Source of the DNA: Paraspadella gotoi
Lineage: Eukaryota > Chaetognatha
Assembly (NCBI GenBank): GCA_051294375.1
Contig: CM119267.1
Coordinates: 10,787,045 to 10,851,044, forward strand
Reading direction: 5' to 3'
DNA length: 64,000 nucleotides
A program made the translations under genes and the position numbers. Below the pieces are notes generated by a model that did not search any database, was not told the DNA's origin, and was given only the letters and a program-made list of their open reading frames with translations. Positions within the stretch are counted from its first letter, which is position 1; each line of letters opens with the position of its first letter. Of this stretch, positions 48,801-59,951 are shown one piece after another.

Positions 48801-51800
48801 TTAGGCACGAAGGGCGCGAAATTGCTGAAAAACTTCGAGGATGTGAACGTCAACGTCAACAGTGAAAAGAAGGGACTCCAAGGTGTTGATGTATTTGAAA
48901 ACTGTTTCCAGATGAGCCAAAAACACGTTCTGCAAAATTATAGGGACTTATTTATACTTGAATAACATTATCCAATACAAACATGAATGGACAAACCTGA
49001 AGTCTTTCCAAGACCCACTTAAACCAAGGGGTCATGAAATCGACGCCGCGACTCTCGCACGACGCAAGATGCTCCGTCAAGACCATAATAAACCTTTAAT
49101 TTTATAATTTGGAGGAAAAGTTAACTTCTTCACACGCGTAAGGATAGAAGAACATCTGCCCAATTAAAGTTAAAAAGTTACCTCTGGAACACTATAAGAA
49201 ATAAATTTTTTTGTTCGCTCTGAGCCACTTCGAGCCTTTCTTCCAGTCTTTCTATCTCCTCATCTGTGGGGAGATCGACGGGAAGCTCATCCTCGGACGA
49301 AGAGGATGACGAGTCAGTCCCGGTCTCCATCCGCATTCCCGCAGCTTTTTTTGACTTCCTGTTCTTGCGTTCCCTGATTAAGAGAGCGATCGAAAGAGAA
49401 ATTCTGAAGAGTCCTTCTCGTGATGAGCGGAAACGTCTTAAGTTCGAAATCTTATAAACCTTAACATCTTGGCTTCTTCCAATTCCTTCATCAACTTGGA
49501 AACGTGCTTCTCCATTTTTCCGATGGTTCCATGTAAGATTTCCCAGATATAAAACTTTGTAATTTCGCTCTGAGCGAAAAGAAGACAACGATTAAATGAT
49601 ATTGACTAATAAACAAATAGATGAGACATACGTCGAGGGTTTAACTGACTTTCATTGCGGGAATAAAGATCCAATTGGCCACCGCAGCGCAGGTGACGAT
49701 CTGGGTGCGCAGCATTTTATCGATGAGAACCGACATCATTTGTGGGTGGGATCGCCAAAGTTCGAACAAGGAACGAAGAACCCAAATTTGTGCTAAAAAA
49801 CATACAAAATATTTAAGGCCAAGTTCGATTTTGAAATAATTTTTAAGCTTACCGTCTTCTGTATCAGCCAAAGCTTTGAAAGTTGCGTGAAACTTTGCGA
49901 TGGCGGCGAAAGAATGAGAAAATGATTTCGATCCCAAATTGAGGAGAATGTGAACGAGAACGTTGATGCGAAGAGCATTGTGGGAACCCTCTCCCTCGAT
50001 AGAGTCCACGGCAGCATTGCTAAAACATCGCAAGAATGTTACGCGCGAATTTTTTTTTTTTTTTAATCTTTGTTTTTGCGTCAATTACCTCGGTAACTCT
50101 TGCAAAATCTGAACTAAATCGGCGGCAGAACATTTTGTTTTTACGGCGTCGATAGCCTTTTGGGCGATCTCGTATCCAGGTAAATTCACGTTGACAGACA
50201 CGGCATACTTGAAGTCGGGGGCTGACTTATCCGGCAGCAGAGGCTGGTAAGCGGCTTGAGGCACCAAGTCCGCAATTCGCTTTATTTGAAGATAAAAAAA
50301 TAAAAAAATTGCGAATCAAATAGCATTTCTTAATATAATGCTTAATTCATAAGTTAATTTTCTCTAAAGAGTGATTAAAATTGACTCACAAGAAAAATTT
50401 AATTTACAAGACAGAAACTCACTTGATGATAAGACAAACGAACACATTTGATTAGTGTCTCCCGAACAAACTTGGCTTGCGGCATCTCAACGTCCCCGAC
50501 GAGCGAGTCGGCCCAGTCTTCCCATGACCAGCGGAACTGGAAATTGGAGAGATGATAAGCAAACCAGATGGCGAAACGTTCGATGCACACGGTATTCATG
50601 GTGTTGATCCGTTCGAAGAGCATTTCTGAAAAATGGGTGGGGGAGGGCGGGTAAAAATATGATCGAAAATTGATAAAATTGAAAAAATTAATAAATACGT
50701 TAACGCGATTATTTTTACAAACGACTTTTTTTTTTGGTGAACTTACCAGTGGCTTGCGCTAAAACTTGCGGCATTGAGGACGGCTGTAACTTGCACAGTT
50801 CGATCAGAAGGGAACCGTAAAATATTTCCAAATTCGGTGGATGGGGCAACTGGAAGAGCTGACCAAAGATGACCTCAACGATCATGTAATTCAAGGGTAG
50901 TTTCCCTGAAGAAAAGGACAGGGCACAGTTACTTCATTTTTAATTAAAAAAAAATTACAAATTTTCTCGACTACCTTTAAATTGAAGTTGCAATAGAGTC
51001 GCGGCGCAATCTTTCCTTTCCAGAGCGTATGTTATTATAATATTGCTGATCATATCTTCGACGATCCACCGATCAATAGAATGATAACCTTAAAAAAAAA
51101 CACAAGACTAGATTTGAGGATTTCGTTGAAAAGGCGTCACCATTTAAGATCACAACCACCAACCAGGCAGAACCGTATCCTCTGGAACATCGGTGTAATC
51201 GAACATCCTAAAGATGACCTTCGGAATGGCGTAGTGAAATCCAGGAGAATGCGGCGGAACCGAAAACTTTTCGATCGAATGCTGCAGCGCCTCGCAAAGA
51301 ATGTTGTCAAATGCCATGTACGGGCGATGAATCTGCCAAAATAGAAATTCTCAGTGCTTTCAGATCAACTTCGAGACCGTTATTTAAAAAAAAGTCATTT
51401 GAAAGCGAACCAACCTGTCTCTCGATCCACTTGTCTTGGCGTAATTTTTTAATCTGGAACCACAGGCTGTCAATGAAGTCTTCTTGAGGGTGGGGATCGT
51501 CAACGGCCCAGACTCGGATCAACTCACAATGGACCTTCGACCGGCGGTTCACGTATTTGTCGATCGAAGCCAACAGTCCGTCCAGCTCGTTCTCTTTCTT
51601 CTCGTACAGCTCTCGGCCCACCTGTGCATCGGTTAAGGGGAACAATTTAGCTATTGAAGCAATCAGTAGTCCATTGCATTGGTCAAGCCTAAACGACTTT
51701 GTATTTTTTGTATCCAAGCAAAAAAAGTTACCCATGGCAATGAAGCCAAAACGAGGTACAGATAGGAATCGGCCCTGACTTGAGTAACGTTGGGCTCGCG

Positions 51801-52462
51801 GCAAACGGCGACGAAAGATTCGTAGAGATACAACAACGACGCAGCCACGATAACGTGACAATTTACCAAGTCGGACAAAAATCTATCGAAAACCGCACGA
51901 AAATTATTAAATCACAGAAAATGATTTGAGAAAATAAAACTTAACAAATTCTACCTGCATATATTCCAACTATCCCTGAAGTTGCCCCGTTTCAAGGCGT
52001 CCTTCAGATGTCGACACAAAAGGTCAACGAAATCTCCGCCGAAGTTATAATTCTTAGCGTTGAGAAGCCCGACGAGCGTGGAATAAACGGTCAGTTTTTC
52101 TGGCAGTTTAATCGCGCAAGTAACGAGGATCTTAAGGATGTTTGTTTTGTAGTTTGGGAGATCCGCCTCGAGGACCGCGGCGAGACCTTCCAGGTTGGTC
52201 TCTAGGCTAGATGTGCTCTTTTCTCCAACCCGGCAAATCAACGACTCCAATCTGGATTGAAAAAAAAAAAAAAGTACATGAAGAATTGAAGTACGAACGA
52301 CATGAAAAAATAAATTTAATCAGGTTAAATTCACGTTGGATAACTTAATTACCTGTCCTCGATTTCCAATGAATCCGAAACGGTTCTTTTGCGCTTTTTT
52401 CCCGAACGTTCGTCCTCCTCGTCGCTGGCATAAGTAGTACGTTTCCGCGCCCGGGAAGCCAT
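48801..52462 (-). CDS. NCBP1: nuclear cap-binding protein subunit 1 (CBP80)
   Basis: Large subunit of the nuclear cap-binding complex, which holds the m7G cap with NCBP2 and couples transcription to splicing, export and decay. Fifteen exons: 52353-52462, 51955-52251, 51732-51882, 51415-51621, 51164-51332, 50975-51088, 50747-50905, 50423-50625, 50089-50279, 49853-50019, 49650-49792, 49460-49569, 49182-49373, 48997-49093 and 48801-48929. All phases agree and give 812 residues against 790 in human. The N-terminus is basic (SGKKRKRT), a likely nuclear localisation signal. MIF4G-type helices are recognisable throughout: [112 protein letters not shown] and the C-terminal [14 protein letters not shown]. 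Introns are mostly 60-250 bp. An acceptor-like TATTTTTAG lies 32 nt before the ATG. Confidence 0.97.
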
Positions 52463-52742
52463 GACTTCAATTTCAAAATACCAACTATATATATCTAAAA
52501 ATAATATAATTACTTTTCGCTATTTAACAATTCAATACAAACGACAATGCTAGACTAAACGTTTCACAGTTAAGGACGAGCGACTACATAAAACTAATCA
52601 ACTCTAGTGACATTGGATTGGAAAGTATAAATCATCACATTTTTCAATTAATGATAATGTCAATCAAGACATTAAATTTAATAAATTGATCACGTTGGAC
52701 AAATGCTAGGCTATTGACTTAGGCGTTGTAAGCAAAGCTAAA

Positions 52743-53704
52743 TCACTGCCACTTCGATTTATTTTTAGAATTGGCAATTATGTCTAGCTTTTTGATTTCT
52801 CGAATTCTTTCTCTCGCCGTGATAGGAAGCGAACCTTTCGGACCACGCTTTTTGTTGTCAACAAACTGAATCTGATTCCAGGGGATCCCGGATTCCTTGG
52901 ACACCCTCTGTAGACCCTTGAGAAAATAGCAGACCGTCGGAACGGAAACAGGCTTTCCAAGAACGATAGAGTAATGCTGCGAGGCCACTTTGGGCGAGTG
53001 GGAGGCTGCGAACTTTGCAATGGAAGCGCGAAGCTCGGGCGTGTATTTGTTGTGAACACGATGGACAACCGGCTTTCCGACCTTGGAATTCTCTTTAGAC
53101 ATAGCCTGCTCGTGAAAAATTCTTCGTGCTTTCACAATAATTTAGTACGATTAATAATAAAACAAGGCGACATCGTTCATCCCACCTTTGAGGATTTGGA
53201 ACCATGATCCTGCGACTTATGGCCCTTGTTACCCTTCAAACTCGGAGCACCAGGATGATTTCGACCGGGGGGAAAGAAATCTTCGTCCTCGTCCTCTGAC
53301 ACACTCTCACGGTTGTCTTTCGCGGCGTTGGAGGAATTTGAATCGTTGTTGGAACTCGTAGAAGAGGAATCGCCATCTTCGTTTGACGAATCCGGGGGAT
53401 CGAGGTTGTCATCGTTGCCAGCGACGGTCAAGCCGGTCGCTGGATGGTTACTTGGAATAGCGACTGATCCGGAAATGCTTTTGACTGGAGTAGATTTTCT
53501 CGATTCGGTTTCGCTAACGACATCTTTGGCTGTGGAAACGGCGCTGCCACCGCCGGTGTTACTTGGGGCGCCGTCGCCGCCACCGTTGTGGTCGCCGCCC
53601 CCGTGGTGACCACCGGGAAGCAATCCATCAGAGATGAAGGATTCACGCAGCGAGGCATCGGCGCCATCCCAGACTCTCCGCACGTGTCCGGCGAGTTTGA
53701 CCAT
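52743..53704 (-). CDS. unnamed protein with transposase-like helix-turn-helix
   Basis: Two exons, 53186-53704 and 52743-53105, join in phase 0 to encode 293 residues. I do not recognise an orthologue. The N-terminal 30 residues (MVKLAGHVRRVWDGADASLRESF) are followed by Gly/His and then Ser/Asn/Asp/Glu-rich low complexity (residues 33-170). From about residue 190 comes a compact domain: KYTPELRASIAKFAASHSPK, ASQHYSIVLGKPVSVPTVCYF, then KKRGPKGSLPITARERIREI. The order 'YTPE.RA.IAK.A', 'HYS..LGK.V....V' and 'KKRG.....LP' resembles the N-terminal DNA-binding HTH of pogo/Tc-like transposases and of proteins domesticated from them. No transposase catalytic domain follows, so if the resemblance is real this is a host gene with a captured DNA-binding domain. 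It lies 138 bp after FBXO7 and 280 bp before NCBP1 in the array. Confidence 0.7.
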
Positions 53705-53842
53705 GACGGAGTCGCACCGCGCACTATAACTAGAACTGTGGCTGTTATGAAAATTTTGCGTTACAAAAGACAAGAGCAGCACCCAGCAAATGCGTTTTTA
53801 AAAATATAAATAAAATATCAATCGAAAAAAAAAAATACATAG

Positions 53843-55279
53843 TCACAACCAGGAGTTTGGATTTTTTCTGCCGCCTGAATAAAACCTTGAACTTGAAGGC
53901 GGCATGGGAGGTCGGTTGTGCGGCACCTGGCGCCTCGAGAATTGACGACTGTTTAAAGAGAAGCGAAATGGGTCCTCGTCTCCCCCAAAGAATCCAGGAG
54001 GACTGAAGGGCGGAGGCGCAAAGGGATCGCGGAAAGGATCGGGAAGGGGATAAAACGGCCGCGATGGCAGAGGAAAGGGCTGCGGCATCCTCTCAAAGCG
54101 TCGTCTCTCTGCGGCTCTTTTTAAGATATAAGCGTTTCGATACTCCTCCTTCCAATCCTCGACGTCACGGACGGGCAGGGCTGAAAAGTCTCTGACAAAT
54201 AAGTTCTTCCATAGATGCGGAGTCAAGCTGAGCTCTCGATAGAATTTTGACACGATTGACATCCTGGATAGAGAGCGAAAATCGAGCATCTCAAAGATTT
54301 TTACGACGGCGTCGTAAGGCAAAGAGTGGATTGAGGCGACGGCGTCACCGCCGACCAAATCAACGCCGTCGGAAAGTAGTTGAACTACGACTTCTCTGGT
54401 GAAATCTTGGGAGAGCCGGCAGAGATTTTGATAGATCTCCGGAACTTTCCCCGCCAAGGCTTCTGGAGTAAGGAAATCTTGAGTTCGAAACTTGGAGACA
54501 TAACCGCTATCGCTCGTTGCCTCGTCCTGAACCTCTTCGGCGCCGGATGTTGGAAGAGTGGCTTTAGTTTGGACGAGCACGATCGATTCGAACATGTTGA
54601 CGAAAACGACGGAGAAGGAGACGCCTTCACACTTAGAATGGACATAGGTTAACCCGACTTTGCTCGCCGACTGTTTTTTCCAGCTTGGTAAGATGTGCAC
54701 GGAAGACTCATGGTCGCTAGTATTGAGTAGAAAACCCTTTTCTAAAAGAAGACTGTGAAGAACGACCACCATGAATTGAAATTTGGTTTCAGGAGCGGAG
54801 GTTGCAAAAACGGTTGACAGCAACGGGGGTAACTGGTTACCCTCGATGTAGTCGGCGCAAAGGATTAAACGAGGTTGCGACAAGATTCTGGTAACTTCCT
54901 CGGCGCTAACGCTTGAATACCCGTCTCCCAGAGTGAATTCCGTATTTTCGTCGTCAACGTCCATTGACGAAGAATCCGCCGTCGCTTGTTCGATCGAATT
55001 TTCATCGAGAGGTTTAATTTCTAAGTGATTGAGAACGTGCACCAAGTCGCCGGCGACGAGACCGACTTCCTCGATCGAATCAGAGTCATCATTCGCGATG
55101 GCGTTTTTACCGTCCAGCGATAAGACGAGAGATGTCGGATTGCCGACGCTGGCGACGGGTGGCAATTGCTCGAACAGGCCAACTTTGACATCCTGCAGTT
55201 TGAGTTGACGATCGGTTGGGGCTTCGACAGAGATCGAATGTCGCGAGGCCGACGATTGCAACTTAACTCGAAGTTTCAT
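53843..55279 (-). CDS. FBXO7: F-box only protein 7
   Basis: This substrate adaptor of SCF ubiquitin ligases also binds the proteasome inhibitor PI31 and acts in mitophagy and proteasome regulation. The single 478-residue exon has the FBXO7 layout: a ubiquitin-like domain at residues 1-80 (MKLRVKLQSS...LVAGDLVHVLNHLE), an FP/PI31-type dimerisation domain (about 165-310), an F-box (about 315-365; IHSLPYDAVVKIFEMLDFRSLSRMS...LWKNLF), and a Pro/Arg-rich tail with repeated DPF/DPFR motifs (PLPDPFRDPFAPPPF). Human FBXO7 is 522 residues. The gene sits between ADAR and the HTH protein. An acceptor-like TTTTATATTTCAG lies 59 nt before the ATG. Confidence 0.95.
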   Translation of the reverse strand: MKLRVKLQSSASRHSISVEAPTDRQLKLQDVKVGLFEQLPPVASVGNPTSLVLSLDGKNAIANDDSDSIEEVGLVAGDLVHVLNHLEIKPLDENSIEQATADSSSMDVDDENTEFTLGDGYSSVSAEEVTRILSQPRLILCADYIEGNQLPPLLSTVFATSAPETKFQFMVVVLHSLLLEKGFLLNTSDHESSVHILPSWKKQSASKVGLTYVHSKCEGVSFSVVFVNMFESIVLVQTKATLPTSGAEEVQDEATSDSGYVSKFRTQDFLTPEALAGKVPEIYQNLCRLSQDFTREVVVQLLSDGVDLVGGDAVASIHSLPYDAVVKIFEMLDFRSLSRMSIVSKFYRELSLTPHLWKNLFVRDFSALPVRDVEDWKEEYRNAYILKRAAERRRFERMPQPFPLPSRPFYPLPDPFRDPFAPPPFSPPGFFGGDEDPFRFSLNSRQFSRRQVPHNRPPMPPSSSRFYSGGRKNPNSWL

Positions 55280-55511
55280 TCTCTTTCAAAGATGAAAGTT
55301 ATACAACACTCATTGCAATAATAAAATAATACAAGCAACTGAAATATAAAACGAATTTTTTAATTAAAAAAGAATCAACTTCGGATGTATAAAATAAAGC
55401 GTTATTTCCTGATTTTAATTTGAAGTAAAGTATTAGAACAAGATTTGAAATGTCAACGAACGTAAAATTACAAAGTATGTATGATAAAAAGCCAAATAGC
55501 CTGTCGCCGAT

Positions 55512-58500
55512 CTATTCAAACATCTGTTCTTCGATGGGTTTTTTGAGCCACTGTCCGTAGCCACCGGCCAGAAAGGCCTTTTCCGCGACCTGTTTGGCGA
55601 CCTGATATTCCGTCGCAGCCAGTTTAGCCGCCAAGTAATTCTTGAAATTAAATTGTCGATCAAGTTTCATGCCGACCTGAAAACGATATATACAAACTCA
55701 AACTCTATTATACTAAACTGCGTCACTAAGATGCAGTGAGAACGAAATTGAAACGTCAATATGCTGTGACAAGAAATGACCTGATGGAAAAGCTTGTAGA
55801 GATTTCTCTTGCAGAGCTGCGACGACTGAGGGCCGAGCGACTCGGAGAACCTTTCAACACAGAGTCCTTGGCTGCCGTCGCAAACCTCCGGCTTATCATC
55901 GGCGAACGTCCAATTTATAGAGATTGACTTGGTTTTATCAGTTTCACGTGGAGGATCGTAAATGGTGACACGCCCTGTGCGGCAAAAATAAAAACGATTT
56001 CGTAAAACCTATTTTTTTACAACGAAAAGTATAACCTAATTACCTAATTCCGGATGGTTCAGTTTGAACCCTTTGGGTAATTCGTCATCGGAAAAGAGAG
56101 GAGTGCTTCCATTGCCCTTCAGTCTGCAACATAAGGCTCGTGACAGGTGACCGTCATCAAACAAATACCCCAAAGTCACACTGCTTAAATAGATCGGCTC
56201 CATAAAATGCGATAGCAGAGCGCCCTGAACACCTGGAGGGAACAAAATGCTCATTCAACACTATTCGCCTATAAAATAATGAAAATATCTGGCAAAGAAC
56301 CTGTAACATTCCATTTGGCAATTTTGTCGCTGCAGGACATCGTCCTGAGCCTTTCACCACGCATAATGCCGTCCTGAACGAAAAAGTTTTTCATGATAGA
56401 TTATTCACAATAATAACACCACCGACCTTCCTTATTATCCCTATCCTACCCAAGTTTGCGGCTCGGTGTCTGCTTCAATGGGAATCGTACCCTCCCCGCC
56501 CTCCATTTTAGTCCTCAATAACCCCTGCGCCCCAGTGGTGAAAGAAGGCCGATGCTCCTTCACGACATCGCTATCGCTTGCGTCGTATATCTCATTGTCC
56601 CGCGGGGAGAAAAGCGCGCCATCACCGCACGGCGCCGTCGATATGTACATATGGAAGGTTACGCCAGGCTTTAATTCCAACTTTTCCGGATTCACAGTCG
56701 ACGGTCGAAAAATAGATTCGTCGTTTTCGCAGCAAGCCCCGTGCAACAAAAGGCGATAATACAGAAAACGGAGGAGGCCCCTTCGCGCCACCACCTCGGC
56801 GTGACAATCGTTGACCGTCAGACCCTCGAGGGACATTCGCGTTCCATTGATGCAGCGATTTCCCGTACCCAGCGCCACTACGTCGTTATGAGTAGTTTCT
56901 CCGAAAGACGCCGAAACTCCGACAGGCACTAAGGTTCGTCTCATGACGATGGCCGCTAAGACTTTTCGACCGGCGATGAACTCGGTAACTTGTAGGGCCA
57001 GGGAATTGAAGGTCTTGTGGGAGAGAGCGGCGATCTCGTCGAAACGAGTCATTACGAAAGACGTCGGGTTGTTGTTACCGCCGCTGCTTTTCGCAGAAGC
57101 GTTAGAAACCGGTGGCGCATTGGATACAATCGCGCCGCAGTACTCTCCCTCGGCGAGGAGAATGCGCAGCGCCGCATCGGCTGCTTCACGTTTACCTTCC
57201 TTCTTGCTTTTACATACAACGGCAGGAAATTGGCGTTTGCCCATGAAAACCGCGATAGTGAACCTAAAAATGATACAAATTAAAAATCAAAATAAATTGA
57301 AAAGCGAGTATAAATTTTTCGAACTTGCCTGGGGTCGTGCGGCGGTCCAGACTGGTTGAGTACCTCAATTCTCAGCCCTAATCGTCGCGCCTGCGAAAAT
57401 TCAGTGAGAGCGGAAACGGGGTTTTTGTTCAATAGTGCGAAGGAATCGCCGCCTATGGATGGAGTCGCCCCGGTGACGACGGGAGATCCTTTGGAGGCAG
57501 GAGTCGCTTTCGCTCGAGCTTCCAAAATAGGTGACATTCTGTCGGGTAGATTCAAAAGAGATTCTGTAGGTGTAACTTCGTCCTGAGAGACGACGTTCGT
57601 TGGTCCTTTGACCCCCGAGGAATCCGACGGCGGCGTCGAAACGCCGGAAGGAGGCGTGGAGGTGAACGGGAAGTTCGTTGTTGAGGCAAGGCCTCCGACG
57701 AATCCTTGATGAACAAAAGTAGGATGAGCGTTGATGAGTCGCGCCTTGGAGAGGCCGGAGGGTGTCAGCGTCCATATGGGTGGACAATCAGAAATTTTTG
57801 ACGCAAATCCTTTGGTCTGAATCGTAAATATTTAAAAACTGGTTTAAATATTATGAAAAATTTAGGCTAATTTATATCCTTACAGCACTAACTTACCTGA
57901 AGCTTGAACAAGCAAGGGTTAACGCTTCTTTTGCTGGGGAAGCCCAGAGTTTTGGCCAAGGATATAGCAGTACTGAAAAAGTTCAACCATAATTATTGTT
58001 TTGTATAAAAGAGAGGGAGGATCTATATCTTTTAAAAATCAACCTAGCATTTATTCACATAATATCGTTGAAATTTCCCAAAACCTTGTTATCGCGTTAG
58101 CGCCGCTTTGCCAATCTACCTTACAACAGAAAATCAGTTTTAGACTAATATATAGGATTATATATACGTAAAATCTGTTCGAGCCCGAGTGCTATCTCTG
58201 CTTCGATGTATGTAGAGTTGGAGGCGCGAGAGATGGGAATTGTTAAGGAAGACAGAAAAAAGAGGAGGAATAGAGAATAGAGAGAATAGAGAATAGAGAG
58301 CGATTCAAAAGAATACTATAAATAAATAATTCCTGATTGGTTGTACCGCAAAATGTGCATGCAATAGATGCAATTAGTGATAGACGGCATAGTTTTATCC
58401 ACGAGATCCCGAGCATTTTCAAAGAAAAAGGTTTTAACCTTCTCGTGCTAATTGGAACATCTAGTAGTATGATACCAAATAATTTCATTCTCAAATAGTA

Positions 58501-59572
58501 AAACTAAACTGAGCCAAAGTCAATCGAGTAAAAAAAAATCATACCTAAAACCCGCTATTGATATTTTACGTGGTTCTATCGTACCGAGGTGAAAAAAATC
58601 AATAAACATGATTTAACTTATATCATAATACTGACATACTTGGTGAAATTTTCTGATTGTAGCAAAGCGAACAAAATTCGTTCGGCTTGTTCCTCCGCGC
58701 TGATTATTTTTGATTCCACTTCTTCGACAACCTGGTCGATTGAGGACGAATCCAACCCTTCCCCGTTGTCCTGGGCGAAGTCCGAATCGCCATCTTTCAG
58801 TCGGGCGTTCACGACGTCGATGCCGCTGGACGTCAGCACCCAGAGAGGCGGGCTGTCCTGAATTTTACGTAGCAAGCCCTTGCGCTGCATGTCGAACAAA
58901 GTCGGGTTGATCTCTTTCTTGCTACGGCACCCAACGGCCTTGGCCACGGCGTTGCTATGCGCGGGCTCGGGTCCAAACTTGCTCATGACGGAAAGGATTC
59001 GAACGGTCAGAGAAACGGGCCGGGCGCTAGGAGAGTCGGACGTTGACTCGACGGTTGCGGAATCCGGGACAGCGGGAGAGACGGGGACGACTTCGGAAGG
59101 AAGCAATGAAGAAGAGTCGACGGCCGTGAATTGCTGAACTACGGGGTCAGCTCTGTTTAGCTGCCAAGTAGGAGGAGTCTCTTGAACCTGAAATATATTG
59201 AGATCAAGATTTTTGCTTGTTCGTTAACGGTTATCTAAATCCAAAAATATTGTTCATGTATTTAATAGCTTGTGTTTAACTTTCAAATGTAATGAAGTTA
59301 GCCAAAATCATGATTAACATCAGATTGGAAATACAGGATTTAAAACTTACACGACGGATGAGTCTTTGCTTCTGCATGTAATATAAGGTTGGGTTGACCT
59401 CTTGCTTGGTTCGAAAACCGCAAGCTTTCGATATTTCTAAAGTTTTGTGTTCCTTTCCGTCTTTCAAAAATTCCATAACAGAGTCAATCATCGGCTGTTC
59501 GATTACTTTTTTTTCTTTTTTTTTAAAGCCGCCGTCATTGGCGTTGTTACTGATGAAGCTATTATTTTCCAT
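55512..59572 (-). CDS. ADAR: adenosine deaminase acting on RNA with three Z-alpha domains
   Basis: Converts adenosine to inosine in double-stranded RNA. Nine exons: 59351-59572, 58640-59187, 57897-57972, 57329-57816, 56450-57263, 56301-56373, 56044-56232, 55781-55974 and 55512-55676, giving 922 residues. Three winged-helix Z-alpha domains occupy about 25-84, 131-192 and 238-300. Each keeps the Z-form-contacting Asn (60, 168, 275) and the PPxW wing (79-82, 187-190, 294-297). The aromatic contact is Tyr64 in the first and Phe in the other two. One dsRBD follows (about 413-480; [33 protein letters not shown]). The deaminase domain has HAE (599-601), PCGDG (Cys657) and SCSDK (Cys730), so the zinc ligands and catalytic Glu are intact. 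The C-terminus [17 protein letters not shown] matches ADAR1. The exon 4 donor is GC (AG|GCAAGT). The start is the first in-frame ATG, 23 nt after a strong acceptor-like CTTTTTTTATAG. Confidence 0.95.
57264..57328 (-). other. GC-AG intron in ADAR
   Basis: This 65-bp intron begins GCAAGT after an exonic AG and ends TTTTTAG. Only this junction restores the continuous dsRBD sequence GPPHDPRFTIAV. GC donors are a known minor class, and the rest of this donor matches the U1 consensus perfectly. Confidence 0.8.
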
Positions 59573-59595
59573 TTTTAACAATCAAAAAATTTAAC

Positions 59596-59620
59596 CTATA
59601 AAAAAAGAAAAACTTAAACT
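59596..59620 (-). promoter_or_regulatory. acceptor-like site upstream of ADAR
   Basis: AAGTTTTTCTTTTTTTATAG, a nearly pure pyrimidine tract plus AG, lies 23 nt before the ADAR start codon. Candidate spliced-leader acceptor or end of a 5'-UTR intron. Confidence 0.4.
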
Positions 59621-59951
59621 AATTGGCAACAATTGAACGAAAAAAAATTTTAGGCTTCCCTAACACAGTCAAAACCATACTGTAGCATAGGCATAAATAA
59701 CCGTTCATTTCGTGTTGCTATCGTCCTCATAAAATAAAGCAACCAATACAAAATTACAAAAGGTTCATATCATTAGCAGTATTTTAGTACCAAATAATAT
59801 TCTTTTTTAAAAATTTTATTGATAAAAAATTTTTCATGGAAAGCGCCAAAAACTTTTAGTAATATATCAATCAGTAATTGCAAGCGAGTTAAACAATCAC
59901 ATGGTAAGTAGGTATGGTGGCTAAAGGCAAAAAATATCACAAAGATACTTT

